Source: Sarcocystis neurona
Lineage: Eukaryota; Apicomplexa; Conoidasida; Eucoccidiorida; Sarcocystidae
Direction of reading: 5' to 3'
Assembly (NCBI GenBank): GCA_000727475.1
Contig: KL647288.1
Coordinates: 7,839,414 to 7,903,413 of the forward strand
DNA: 64,000 bases
Shown here piece by piece: positions 32,004-42,171 of the stretch (within the stretch, counting starts at the first letter, position 1; each line of letters starts with the position of its first letter). The position numbers and the translations under genes were made by a program. The notes under the pieces are model-generated. The model worked only from the letters and a program-made list of their open reading frames with translations. It had not been told where the DNA came from and ran no database searches.

Positions 32004-35000
32004 GTAAGAGATGAAACACGTACACTTAAAGCAACAGGAGAGATAAGGCGGGGCCGACACGTAGAGCCACACGTGTACATACATGTGCATATATATAAAT
32101 GTATGAAGAGAGAGAAAGAGAGAAATACGGAAAAAGGCACGTTTCCGATAAACAGAGGAAGCATATCTACGTGCACGCTCGTGCTTAAATGTGTGTACGA
32201 ATGCGCTTAGATGCGCATAGCTGTACATGTATATAAGGGTATGTATATACATATATAAATGTACGTGCTTGCCTGGCTGTACGTATACAAGTAGACATGC
32301 AAGCGTACAACGTTTACAGTAATGCAGCAACAACATGAGGAATTATACAGATATTTCCTGCGCATCGGTGAAACGGAACAACACGAGGGAGTAGTGCTGC
32401 TGGTCAGTTTCATTTGTGGGTCCAACACAGTTTTGCTCACCAAAAGCATCAGAGGCAGCTGTCGCCGGTGCGCACAGCTGATCAAGACAGTGTTCGAATG
32501 TGTTGTTCACCTCTGCTCACAGAAACGTCCGTACGTACGTACGTATGTATGTGTATACAGAGAACGATACGCAGACAACAGTGCACGGCGGTGTACACAG
32601 ACATAGATGAAAATTTGTGGAACGGTGCGGAAACACATATTAACCGACCTTTGAATCTGCGCAGTGCTACCTGTCTTTGCTTGTGGACGGGGGCTGCTGC
32701 GTTCGTTTTTTGGGACAGTATATCAGAACCGCAAAATGTGTCCCCCTATCTCTATTTGTATGCATCTATGCATTTCCGCCCAGGTACTCCTACGGTACAC
32801 GTAGTCGCTTCCCAGCCAAAGAGGAATGCACCTGAATGTCTGTCTGGAAGTCGTCCTGTTTATGTGGTCTTCTCCCATCTAGGTGTTGTCCCTTGTCGGC
32901 GTTCTAAAGTGAAAACTGCCGTTTCTGCATATGTGTTTACGAATACGCAGGTAGGTCTGCGACCTAGAACTGGTAGTCGCCTTTTGCACATATGTATTTA
33001 CGTGTACGTAGGTAGGTCTCACTGAGAATATGTGCGACCACTGCACGTGTGCCAGCCTGAACAGAAATTTTACTGAAAAGAGAGAAACACTTTTCGCAAC
33101 TAGCGAGCGCAGTCCTTTTGAACACGAATGATCCACACGCGGCGATCAGGCTGCCGAAATTTCAGCTGGGGTCCCTGGAGGACCCTTTTTACCCACGCGG
33201 AACTGTCCCAGGGCGCAGTGCGTGGTTGGTCCGTACAGACACGTGTGCCACAAGGCACGTTGCGTCAGCACTTTTAGAGTTCTGCACACGCGTACGCATG
33301 TAGACCTGCACGTGTGTACCTGCACGCGTGAGTACGCATACCATATATATGCGCAGACGTATACGCACTCGCGAAGCAGGATCGTTTTCTCGTACAGGTA
33401 CAAACAACTGCCCAGGAGCCTTCTTTTTCATCCTCTACGTACCAGCAGATGTCCAACAAATTTCGGTATCGTGTGTGTACAGGCGGGTGCGTGGCAGTGT
33501 TTTTGTCTCCGTTGGTTCCTGCCTGCGTAGCTGTGTCTGCCTGCGCCGTCAGCCATGCAGACATTGTGTCCGCTCGACCTGCTGTTTCGGCTGCAAGGGG
33601 GCAGAGGCAGAGGCGCTCCCGACGACCCACGTAGCAACGTGTTCTCCTCTAGATACAGGCTTCTCCCTGCGCACATTTGGGCTTACGTGTAGGTGCATCA
33701 GCAGGTGTATACGTACAGCCACCCATATATGTGGTATCTTCGTTCGCCAGTAGAGGCCTCTACATGCCTCCAAGTGCGAAACTTCACACGCGTTCGTGGA
33801 CGTCGGTGTCTGCAGCCACAGTGTACCGGACTGGTACCCCGTAGGGTGTATGCAGACGTAAACATATGTATACGTATATCTGTGTGTGTATGCGTTTGAC
33901 ATGCAGAATTAAACGCATCGACAATCGTATAAAGGCCTGCGTGGCTGTGGGTACTTGTTCATGTATGCTTATATGCCTACCTATCTGTTTGTCTGTTCTG
34001 TCTCCCTAACGGAGCTACGTGTATTGCTTTTGTTTGAGGCATGTCGAACCGCTCCAACGCCGAGGCATCAAAGGGAGCAACAAACATTTGCTTTCTCCTA
34101 AACGAGCAGTGTCTACCTTGCTCCGCATGTGTCTCTCTGCAATTCACTACATTTGAAAACCTTGGAATGAACGCTGCTTTCATGAGCGTAGCTATTCCTG
34201 CTGCTGTGTCGGCGGATCCTTACACGCCAGGTCGAGCAGTTCCAACAGCAGCGGCCTACCCCCCTCACCACAGCGACGACGAAGCGCACCACGGAGAAAG
34301 AAACGGAAGCAGCGGGACTGCAAGGGGTTGCAAGGAGAAGTGATGAGGAAGAAGGTACTGGTGCAGCCACAGCAGCGGCCGCGCGGGCACGGGCGTTCCC
34401 TGCTGAGGAAGCCACAGAAAATTATGTAATTTTCGAGATACGGAGGGATGCGAAGACGCCTTTCTTTGGATCGGGTGCTGCCTCAGGGGAAGCAACACCG
34501 AATGCCGAAAAAGCAGCAGCAGCGGAAGAAGCAGCGACAGCGGAAGAAGCGCCCGCAACAGAAGAAGCGCCCGCAACAGAAGAAGCGCCCGCAACAGAAG
34601 AAGCGCCAGCAGCCGAACAAGCGCCCGCAGCCGAACAAGCGCCAGCAGCCGAAGAAGCGCCCGCAGCAGGAGAAGCGCCCGCAGCGGAAGAAGCGCCCGC
34701 AGCGGAAGAAGCGCCCGCAGCGGAAGAAGCGCCCGCAGCAGGAGAAGTGCCCGCGGCGGAACAAGCGCTCAAAGAAGCAGCAACAGCGGAAGAAGCGCTC
34801 GCAGTCAAAGAAACAGAAACAGCAGCAGAAGTGGCGACAGTCAACGAAGGAACAAAGGAACAAGAAGAAACAGTTGGGGAAGCAGGTGCAGCAGCAGAAA
34901 AGGAAACTGCAGGTCAAACACACGTGGCAGCAGCGGCAGGAGCAGAACAAACGGAAGTAAAAGCACAATTGGAAAGAGAAACTGGCAGAGGACCAGAAGC

Positions 35001-36900
35001 AACAGCAGCAGCAGGGGAGGAGGAGGCCACAGAGAAATGGAGAGCGGCGACGTCTGAAAAAGAGGAAGAAGCCGCGCTACCACGCGCAGCAGCAGAAGAG
35101 GAGGGACGTGAAACAGAAAACGAAGTAGAAAAGCGCGCAATGCAGAAGAGAGAGAGAAAAAAAATGTGGCCTGCAAAAGAGGCAGGAATAGGTGGTCGGG
35201 AAGCGAGGGCACACGAGGGGACAGAAGAGGAGGAAGAAGAAGAAACAATCTCAGAAGCAGCGGAACAAGAACGAACCGTTCGACCCGCGACAACAGTAGT
35301 CCCGCAGAAAAGGAAGAAAGAGGAAGCATACGAGAGGAAATACGTACGCGGGAGGCCCACTTTCGAAGAATGGCGGGAGTCCGCAGGAGAAATGCGGCCT
35401 TTGCGAAAAAAAGAGGTGCCGGTAAAACGCGAAGAAGTAACAGCAGCCACAGTCGTCCAAGGAGTGAGCGCTAGAGGAGCAACGCCGGGAAAAGTGGGTA
35501 CTGAACCGGCAGCTGCGCAGGCAAGAAAAAGAGCGGAAGCAGCGGAAGCGGAGGCAAAAGAGAAAGAAGACGCTGCAGCAGCTCGAGCAGCGGAGGGGAC
35601 TTCTTCGGTTCTCATTTTGAAATTTTGCAGCGCGACCGTGTCTCCGTGCCAAATGGAAGACGACGCAACGCTTTCAGATATCTCAATATACGTTGATCCC
35701 GTTGCTGAAATTGACATAAGTTCAAGAAAGGGGTGGCTGCTTGCAGCAGCAGCTATCAACGCGTGGTTAAAGCAGAACTATTTCAAAGGCGGAACAAATG
35801 AAGAAGGGACGAGAGAGTACGACGCAAAAGGAAAGTGGAGTTTCGCCGCAGCAGCAACTAGAAGACCAACATTCGGAGAAGAAATCCCTGCGGCACTAAG
35901 AAGAGGACAACGGCACGAACATGCAGAGGAAGCGAATGCAGCCCATCAAAGAAAAGAACACCTCGAAGAGAAGGCGGATGCAGCACACGTGCGCGAACGC
36001 GAAGTCGAAGCACAGGCACTGCGAAGAGTTGAAAGGAAACGGAGCTCGGGTAATAGACGCGACGCTGAGGAAAGAGGAAGAACGGAGCCTCACTGGCGAG
36101 AAGAAGTCAGAACATGCGTACACTACTGGGGAAGGGACGCACATGCGTATGAGCCGCAGTGGATGATGGTGAGAAGACCAGGCAAAGTCCCTACCAGACA
36201 GAAACGAGAAATGTTTCTCGACTTATACTTTCAGGTAAGTAATTTCCCAAGCGATGAAGGAGACGGGAAAGGGGGACAGGGAAAAGCGAATTCACTGCAG
36301 AAGACGAGGACAGGGAAGAATAAGAAAAAGAAAAGGGAGAAGACGCAGAGGTGAAAGAGAAACATTGGAGGAGGAGGAGGAGGAGGAGAGGAAGAAGAGA
36401 ACGAAGACGAAGATAGAGATATGTAAGAGAGGCTGACGCAAAAGAAAGGAGGAAGAAGAGATGAAGGCGAAGAGCCAAAGAGGAAGACGAAGCAGAGGAA
36501 GTAGAAAAGAGAAGAATAGATAGGAGAACAGAAAACCACAAAGAATGCAGAGTAAGTAGACAAAGAAGATAGAAGGACGAAGGAAGGAAAAAGGGAACGT
36601 GCAAAGAGAAGAAAGAAGAACGTAGAGGAAAGGTTGAATGAGATTGTGAAGGGAAGAGAAAAAAGGGCAGCACAAAAAAGAGTGAACGCGCCAGTACAAA
36701 GCAGTACAGATGGTTCACACAAGAAAAAGAACCGGAAGAAAAGGGAATGCCATAGGTGACGAATGCTGATTTTTAAACAGCAGATGCAAACGTTAATATC
36801 CTCGGACAAAGAGAGGCGCAGCACTTGCACCGTGAGGCAACGCCGCGAGAGCCAGTGGCCCGTGGTGTCAGCAGCAGCGAAAAAGTGGATAATTGCTTAG
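31719..36900 (+). CDS. Acidic Glu/Ala-rich repeat protein, function unknown
   Basis: Model exons are 31719-32003, 34231-36234 and 36781-36900, all joined in phase 0, for 802 residues to TAG; the 5' end is not found. Order: an N-terminal stretch (VNPLIFLNSLWKLGTLLPAA), an acidic exon end, twelve six-residue EEAPAA-type repeats (34543-34758), a long Glu/Ala/Lys helix-forming region with basic patches (KRERKK, PQKRKK), then a less repetitive C-terminal third with FCSATVSPCQMEDDATLSDI and REEVRTCVHYWGRDAHAYEP. That last third looks like a folded domain. It ends QWPVVSAAAKKWIIA. Nuclear or cytoskeletal roles are guesses; no family is recognised. Confidence 0.5.
32004..34230 (+). other. Intron of the acidic gene
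   Basis: 2227 bp by the splice model. It has TATATG-type patches and plus-strand open segments such as 32785-32883 and 33118-33220 (ENDPHAAIRLPKFQLGSLED-like text) that could be skipped or missed exons. The phase-0 join of the flanking exons does not require them. Confidence 0.5.
34231..36234 (+). CDS. Acidic gene, main exon with hexapeptide repeat
   Basis: 668 codons between acceptor ccttacacgccag and the strong donor TTTCAG/GTAAGT. This is the longest clearly coding segment of the plus-strand genes. The frame holds across the repeat, the charged region and the non-repetitive C-terminal part ending REMFLDLYFQ. Confidence 0.5.
34543..34758 (+). repeat. 18-bp tandem repeat coding EEAPAA-type hexapeptides
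   Basis: Twelve in-frame 18-bp units, GAAGAAGCGCCCGCAACA and variants, differing mainly by Thr/Ala, Glu/Gln and Glu/Gly codon changes. No unit breaks the frame, which suggests selection for the protein rather than free DNA drift. Confidence 0.5.
36235..36780 (+). repeat. Purine-rich intron of the acidic gene
   Basis: From about 36244 to 36720 the plus (sense) strand is nearly all A and G, with many GAAGA, GAGGA and AGAGA units and no fixed period. The minus strand reads Phe/Ser/Leu frames that are artefacts. Confidence 0.5.
36781..36900 (+). CDS. Acidic gene, terminal exon
   Basis: Acceptor tttttaaacag, exon start CAGATG, 39 codons then TAG. A tandem CAG at the acceptor (acagcag) allows the exon to start three bases later, adding or removing one Gln. 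The encoded tail is basic: SDKERRSTCTVRQRRESQWP. Confidence 0.5.
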   Translation, partial: QMQTLISSDKERRSTCTVRQRRESQWPVVSAAAKKWIIA

Positions 36901-38975
36901 AAATTTACAGCGGCAGCAGCAGCAAAGGCAGCTGCTGCTGCAGCAACTGCAGCAGTATTACAAGTCTCAGGTTACGTTTTTGGAGCAGGAAAGGCAGTAT
37001 CATCACCTAGCTGGGCTACTGTTTCAAGAGCAGCAGTTAAAACTGTAGCAACCGGAAATGCAGTCTCAGCAGGAGCAGCCGCAGCACCCCAGCAGCGCCG
37101 GTAGCGGCGGCAGCTAGATCCGTAACACCTGAAATAGCAGCCGATGGAGCAGCAGCAGCGGCAGCAGTAAAGGTAGCGGCGGGAGTAGCAGAAGCAGCAG
37201 CAGAGGCAGGACTTCCAACTTCGCAGGAACAGCTGAGTCTGCAGCAGCAGTTCAGAGGACATCGCACGCGGTGGTGGGAGCAGCAGCAGCGTATGGACCA
37301 GCCGTAGGCACAGCGTCAGCGAGCGGACAGCAGCAGTGGAAGCTGGCAGGTCAGCAGCAGCGGCAGCCACAGACAGAACAACAGCAGCGACAGCAGTGCC
37401 AGCAGCAGAGGTTGCAGCAAAAACCACAGCGGCAGCGGCTGCAGCAGAACAACAACCACAAAAGTCTTCAAGACCACCAGCGGCTGCTTGCTTGTAGCGT
37501 TAAGAGCAGCAAGTGACCACGAGTAGTGTGCTAGGTGTGGGTTCTATTCTGCTAAACTTCGTCACCATGCCGTGTCTGATATGCAGACAGCAGCAATTTC
37601 CCTTTTTTCTGCATTCTTCCTTTCCTTTGAATGTCCCTACATGTGTTTTTCGTTGCTCACACTCTGCCTGAATAACCCCTCTCTCTACTTAACATGTCTT
37701 CAAGGGTCTACGTCGTCGCACCAGAGGTAGTGAATCGTCTGAACGCCTTTGCTGGGCACACACGCGTGTCTGTACACGTATAAATTTCTGCATGTACATA
37801 CGTGAGGATATAGATATACGAGCGTAAAGTCGTCCGTATAGAAGCACACAGAGGACATTCCATGTAAAAACTGTATATATATAACTATATATCCCCACCA
37901 AGGTATTTTGATGCGCTCTTCGTGTATCTACACGCATTCTACATAGTATACGTATGGACTTTCGAAAGAGTGTACCCTTCCCTGTATATATATATATATG
38001 TTCTTGTTTGTTTGCGGCTCTTGCTGCTATATCCTGGTTTGTTGACGTTACCTTTTTGATTTTTATCCTCCTGAATTTGTAGCGTCTCTGTCCAACGTCA
38101 CAGGTGCTCCGTTTGTAATTGTTCTGTCTCTGTTACCTGCCTCTATGATCTACCGTGCCCGCCTGAGTCTTCACCTTTCGTGCTCTCTGAAAGTCTGCGC
38201 CCGTGGTGTCTGGTCCTTTACGCATTTTCCCATGTTTCAACTGTGAAGAGTCTTTCAAGGCAATTTTCTTCAGCTGAACTGCCTGTGGCCCTTCTGTCAG
38301 TCCTTTTCCGAAGCTTTCCCGCACAGCCGTTTTTGGGTGTATTGTTTTCTCCGTGCTTCTGTTCCCCTGTGCTCTTGTGACTCTGACTTGCTTTTTTCAA
38401 GAGTTGCTGTCGATGCAGTATTATCACTCTTACACGTGTGCATGGACGGGCGTATATTCGTAGATATCCGCCTACAGAAATCAACAAAGTTGAGAACGTG
38501 TACACGTATTGGCTCTTTCTCATTTAGTTTCCTGTGTGCGCTCGCCTCATTTACTCCTTCCCTACTCCTTCCTTACTCTTTCGCTCTGCTGCAGCAAAAT
38601 AGTCATGTAGTGTGCGTTGTTGTAGACACCACAGAAACACATAGAGAGAGAGACGTGTACGCATGTGCGTATACATGTCTATAGGTAACTGTTTGAGTAC
38701 ACATATATGTATATATATATCTATATAGATAGATGTGTCCGTTTCCGTCTGCGTGAGTACGGGTCTCTCTCTCGTGTTCGTTCTTGCCGCGTCTACCCAC
38801 TAGTTCAGCTCTCTCCTCTGCTCGTGCTCTTGCTGCTGACATCGATCTACTACAGGTTCTACGCAAATATACTGTTACAATTCTACGCATACAGATACAC
38901 ACACAGCGAGAGATACGTAGAGGGAGAACGCCTGCGTCACACCTGTGTGTCTAGGCAATACGTGCATAGGTAAAT
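36901..38975. other. Spacer with GCA/CAG-rich block and TATATA patches
   Basis: GCA/CAG-rich sequence at 36905-37500 gives Ala/Gln/Val-rich frames on both strands but no stable protein text. 37510-38970 has ordinary composition with short TATATA runs near 37985 and 38710. No gene is supported. Confidence 0.5.
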
Positions 38976-39542
38976 ATGTGTACGTTTTCGACAGATGTGT
39001 CCATGGATATATGTGCACCTCGGTACTTTGTACTCTGCGTGACTGCGGCCGCTTCGCTCACTCCTGCAAGAAATGTAGGATCTCCCCCTGTTGATATGCG
39101 TGTCTGCTCGTTGAGCAGCGGCGTATACCTACGTGATTTCTCGCTGGGCGCATGCGCCTTTCTTGGCTTTCATGCGTCTGCTGATGTAGCTGTTCGGTTG
39201 CTTCCTCAAACCGCCCTCTTGCGCCAAGATAGGCTCGTCCTTTCTCCTTTGCTTGCTGCGTCTTTCCATTTCCCTGCATTACTTACGACATTCATGCATC
39301 CGCTTCCTTCCCACTGCACGTGTTTCGACCTCAAAAGACTGCTGCCTTCGCCAACGTATCTTTCTGTCTGCATTGACACCTGCTGCCCACCGGCTGCTGC
39401 TAGTTGTCGCTTGTTTGTGCTGTCCACATTCATTTTGTCGTCGGAAGTCGTTCCTTCTGCGTACGTTACACAATTATGTGTATATGTGTAACTGTATTCC
39501 ACTCGATCTTTGATGTTGCTGGTGATGCTGCCATTCTTGCAG

Positions 39543-39866
39543 GCCACGCCCTCGTCGCCTCCTCGTCCGTCGCTGAGCAGCTGCTTCCACTACCTTTCGG
39601 GGATTTCGTACTTCCTACTGACTGCGATAACTGAAGAGGAATATACTGCGAGGCAGAAGCTGCTTTCAGGAAGGCATCTAGGGCATGCAGAGAGACAGGA
39701 GAGACTCCAAGTGCATGCGAGAAGGTACCTAGCGCACGCAGCGCGAGATCATTTAGTGCTCGTCTCGTCGTACGACGCCGATTACTCCGCTTTCATAAGG
39801 GACCACCCACTCATGGTGAAGCGCCTGCATCCTTCGCCACCGTTATCGAGACAACGGCAGTTAAAT
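39543..39866 (+). CDS. Unknown protein, internal exon
   Basis: 108 codons between acceptor ctgccattcttgcag and donor TTAAAT/GTAAGG, phase 0 in and out. It begins Pro/Ser-rich, then a helical charged stretch (TEEEYTARQKLLSGRHLGHA) and VSSYDADYSAFIRDHPLMVK. Texture and splice signals are convincing; the family is unknown. The frame at 38976-39491 (ends SSEVVPSAYVTQLCVYV) may supply an upstream exon through a GTATAT donor at 39483. Confidence 0.5.
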
Positions 39867-39931
39867 GTAAGGTGACGGAAAGAGGTTACCTCAGAGCTGC
39901 TTCTCAGTAAAAAAATTACTACCAGCATTCC

Positions 39932-40270
39932 GTGTGCAAAGCTGAATTAAGCAGACCTACGCCCTCCACCATGAACACCATTTATAACAGTGAAAGCTAC
40001 AGAGTTACGCCCTTTCCAGCAACGGCAGCTACGCGTGCACGAAACGCCCGCTCAGGAATTCAATTTGAGCACCAGGGGCAACACTGCATACTTGTCACGA
40101 GCAGTAGAAACAAAATGAGGAGCTACGCAGTCCGAAAGAAGACAGGCAGCCTAGTTCCGCACAGGAGGAGACTCGCCTGCAACAGCTGTACGCGCGTCCA
40201 GTTGTCCAAGAGCAATCAGAAACTTGACAACCAACGAAAGGGAAACCGCGCGAACGGAAATCGAGAGTGA
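39932..40270 (+). CDS. Possible 3' exon of the 39.5-kb gene
   Basis: An open frame of 113 codons ending in TGA with basic, non-repetitive text (YRVTPFPATAATRARNARSG and LSKSNQKLDNQRKGNRANGN). The competing phase-0 continuation after acceptor gctgaattaag at 39949 gives only QTYALHHEHHL and a stop. Which frame is used cannot be decided here. Confidence 0.5.
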   Translation: MCKAELSRPTPSTMNTIYNSESYRVTPFPATAATRARNARSGIQFEHQGQHCILVTSSRNKMRSYAVRKKTGSLVPHRRRLACNSCTRVQLSKSNQKLDNQRKGNRANGNRE

Positions 40271-40715
40271 GGTCCACCAGTGTACAACGACTCTTCCTCC
40301 TTCGTTTTCGCACAATCTGTATAGAGACAGTGTATGTCGTACACTCGTCTATCTACTTTGGTCCGATGGGCTGTGAAGGTTGATTATGTACATGGGTCGC
40401 CCGTGCTGCCAAAGATATTACGTGAAAAGTCGTCTACTTCCTGCACACTACGTTACACACTCGTGTGCCTCTCTGTCTCTACACATATATGCACTGCTCA
40501 TCCTGCATGTATTCAAGTCAAGTATGCAGCTGGCATCGAGTGGTGCATTCCCGCCAATTTCGCTTTTACAGCTTGCAGACAGTGCCCGCACACATCTGAA
40601 CGTATGCATTTCTTCGTTAACATTATCTGCGTTGATCACCGTTGTCTCTATACGTAGTCTCCCTAAACACTGAGCAGAGGCGTACTCTTACCTCCCTCTA
40701 CATCTTTGGGCCTTG
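40271..40715. other. No gene seen
   Basis: Ordinary-composition spacer between the plus-strand exon or exons and the foldback element. Short frames only. Confidence 0.5.
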
Positions 40716-41055
40716 AACATACTCCACACATTTCCACAACTGCCAGCTGTGTCAGCACATATGCATATGTACACACATTGATATGTGCGTTCTACAGGTA
40801 CCATTGTACTTTACAGTAGGCAGATAAAAGAGTACTCTCGAGGAAGTGGCGAAGGTCATGCTGCACCGTCTCCACTGTGCCGCACCGTTTCCATTGTGCT
40901 GCACCGTCTCCATTGTGCAGCTTGACCTTCGCCACTTCCTCGAAAGTTCTCTGTAAAAAGTATACTGTGTACCAGTAGAACGCACATATTAATATGCGTA
41001 CATGTGCGTATGTGCTGACACAGCTGGCAGTTGTGGAAATGCGTGGAATGTGTTC
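40716..41055. mobile_element. Foldback / MITE-like element with long inverted arms
   Basis: The left arm (40716-40860) and right arm (40915-41055) are near-identical inverted copies. Outer ends read TTTCCACAACTGCCAGCTGT and its reverse complement; inner ends read CTCGAGGAAGTGGCGAAGGT and its complement. The roughly 55-bp middle has three copies of a 19-bp unit (CTGCACCGTCTCCATTGTG). There is no coding capacity. No clear target-site duplication was seen, so mobility is inferred from structure only. Confidence 0.5.
40862..40918. repeat. 19-bp triplicate in the foldback loop
   Basis: Three tandem copies of CTGCACCGTCTCCATTGTG with two or three substitutions form the spacer between the two inverted arms. 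Confidence 0.5.
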
Positions 41056-41779
41056 TTCTGGTTCGTCGAGCCAGGGGGGGCAGTATATGTGTGCGTTGTA
41101 CACGTACCAGTTATACGTTACAGTAGTTAAATACATAATATTTATGAGAAATAATACCTCCGCGTAGCAGCAGGCCGCACACCTACCATTATTAGCAGCA
41201 GCAGAGTCGTAACATCAGCAGAGCCGCAACACATGCAGCAGCTAGGATTGTGTCTTTGTGATCTCTGACTTAGAAACAAGTATCTGCACAAATATCACTA
41301 GAGCCAACAGCAAGTGTTCGTCTGTCTTTACCTGAAACAACAGCGCGAGCAGCACACACTTTGACATCGCCAGTGCGAAGAGCAGCCCGATGAATTGTGG
41401 CAACTGGAGGAGCAGGGTTTTCCTTTCTGGAGGTGCGACAAGCGCAGGACACGATGCATGAACAGAACCGGTAGACGAACGGCTGCGCAGACCTGCAAAG
41501 GCGTCCTTTCGTGTGTCAGTTCCGCGGCAGCAACTTTTGAAGTTGCTGCGACTCTTTACATCGAAAGTCGACACGTATAAGATAATCCTCAACCAGGTGC
41601 AAAGACGCTTTCACATCTAGGCCCGTGTGACCATAAGGACATATTCGTACAAATATATAGACATTATATTCTTTTCACCGTCAAAAGTGACGAGGCACCC
41701 TCTCCCGCCCGTAAAGAAACTGGAAAAACGCAAGAAGTGAAATGAATAACATGTTCCCGTAATACTAGGGGAACCACTC
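41056..41779. other. Spacer between foldback element and coiled-coil gene
   Basis: 41090-41130 resembles part of the foldback arm (GTACCAGTTATACGTTACAG against GTACCATTGTACTTTACAG). A short GCAGCAG stretch follows at 41165-41235. A minus-strand frame at 41592-41242 with donor TTTCAG/GTAAAG contains a hydrophobic helix (FIGLLFALAMSKCVLLALLF) but could not be joined to another exon. Confidence 0.5.
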
Positions 41780-42171
41780 TTACAGTGAGAGGCTTTTAAG
41801 CTCCTGCAGTGTCGTGCTGCTCACGTTTATCCAAAAAGATAACTGAGGAGCGGAAGCATCAAATGGTAAGCTTCCTGAGGAGTGACTAGCGCTCACAGTG
41901 CACCAGCTGTCGAAGAGAATAAGAAGTACGTGCGCTCTGCGCATAATCGTCGAGGCCGACATTAGCGAGTACGATACTACAGAGGAGCAGGCATGCAGCG
42001 CATCAAGAACAGTTCGTCCCTGTATGTCCAGAGCGTTGTCGAACGAAGAGAACACGGAAAATGTCACTGTTTGTTTTCTTCGGGTGCTGTTGTTTCCGGA
42101 GACTTCGAGCTCTCGTACTCCGCACGAAGTCGTTTCAGTTCTTGTAAACGGTCCGAGTGTGCACGAATTTC
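41780..42171 (-). CDS. Alternative terminal exon frame
   Basis: The same acceptor read after the phase-1 donor of the previous exon opens 129 codons to TAA at 41780, with text such as TVTFSVFSSFDNALDIQGRT and STIMRRAHVLLILFDSW. It lacks coiled-coil character. It is either a chance opening or a second isoform. Confidence 0.5.
42064..42171 (-). CDS. Coiled-coil gene terminal exon (phase-0 reading)
   Basis: 108 nt after acceptor cttcggtgttgcag. It encodes EIRAHSDRLQELKRLRAEYE then SSKSPETTAPEENKQ and TGA. The heptad character matches the rest of the protein, so this is the preferred end. Confidence 0.5.
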   Translation of the reverse strand, partial: EIRAHSDRLQELKRLRAEYESSKSPETTAPEENKQ

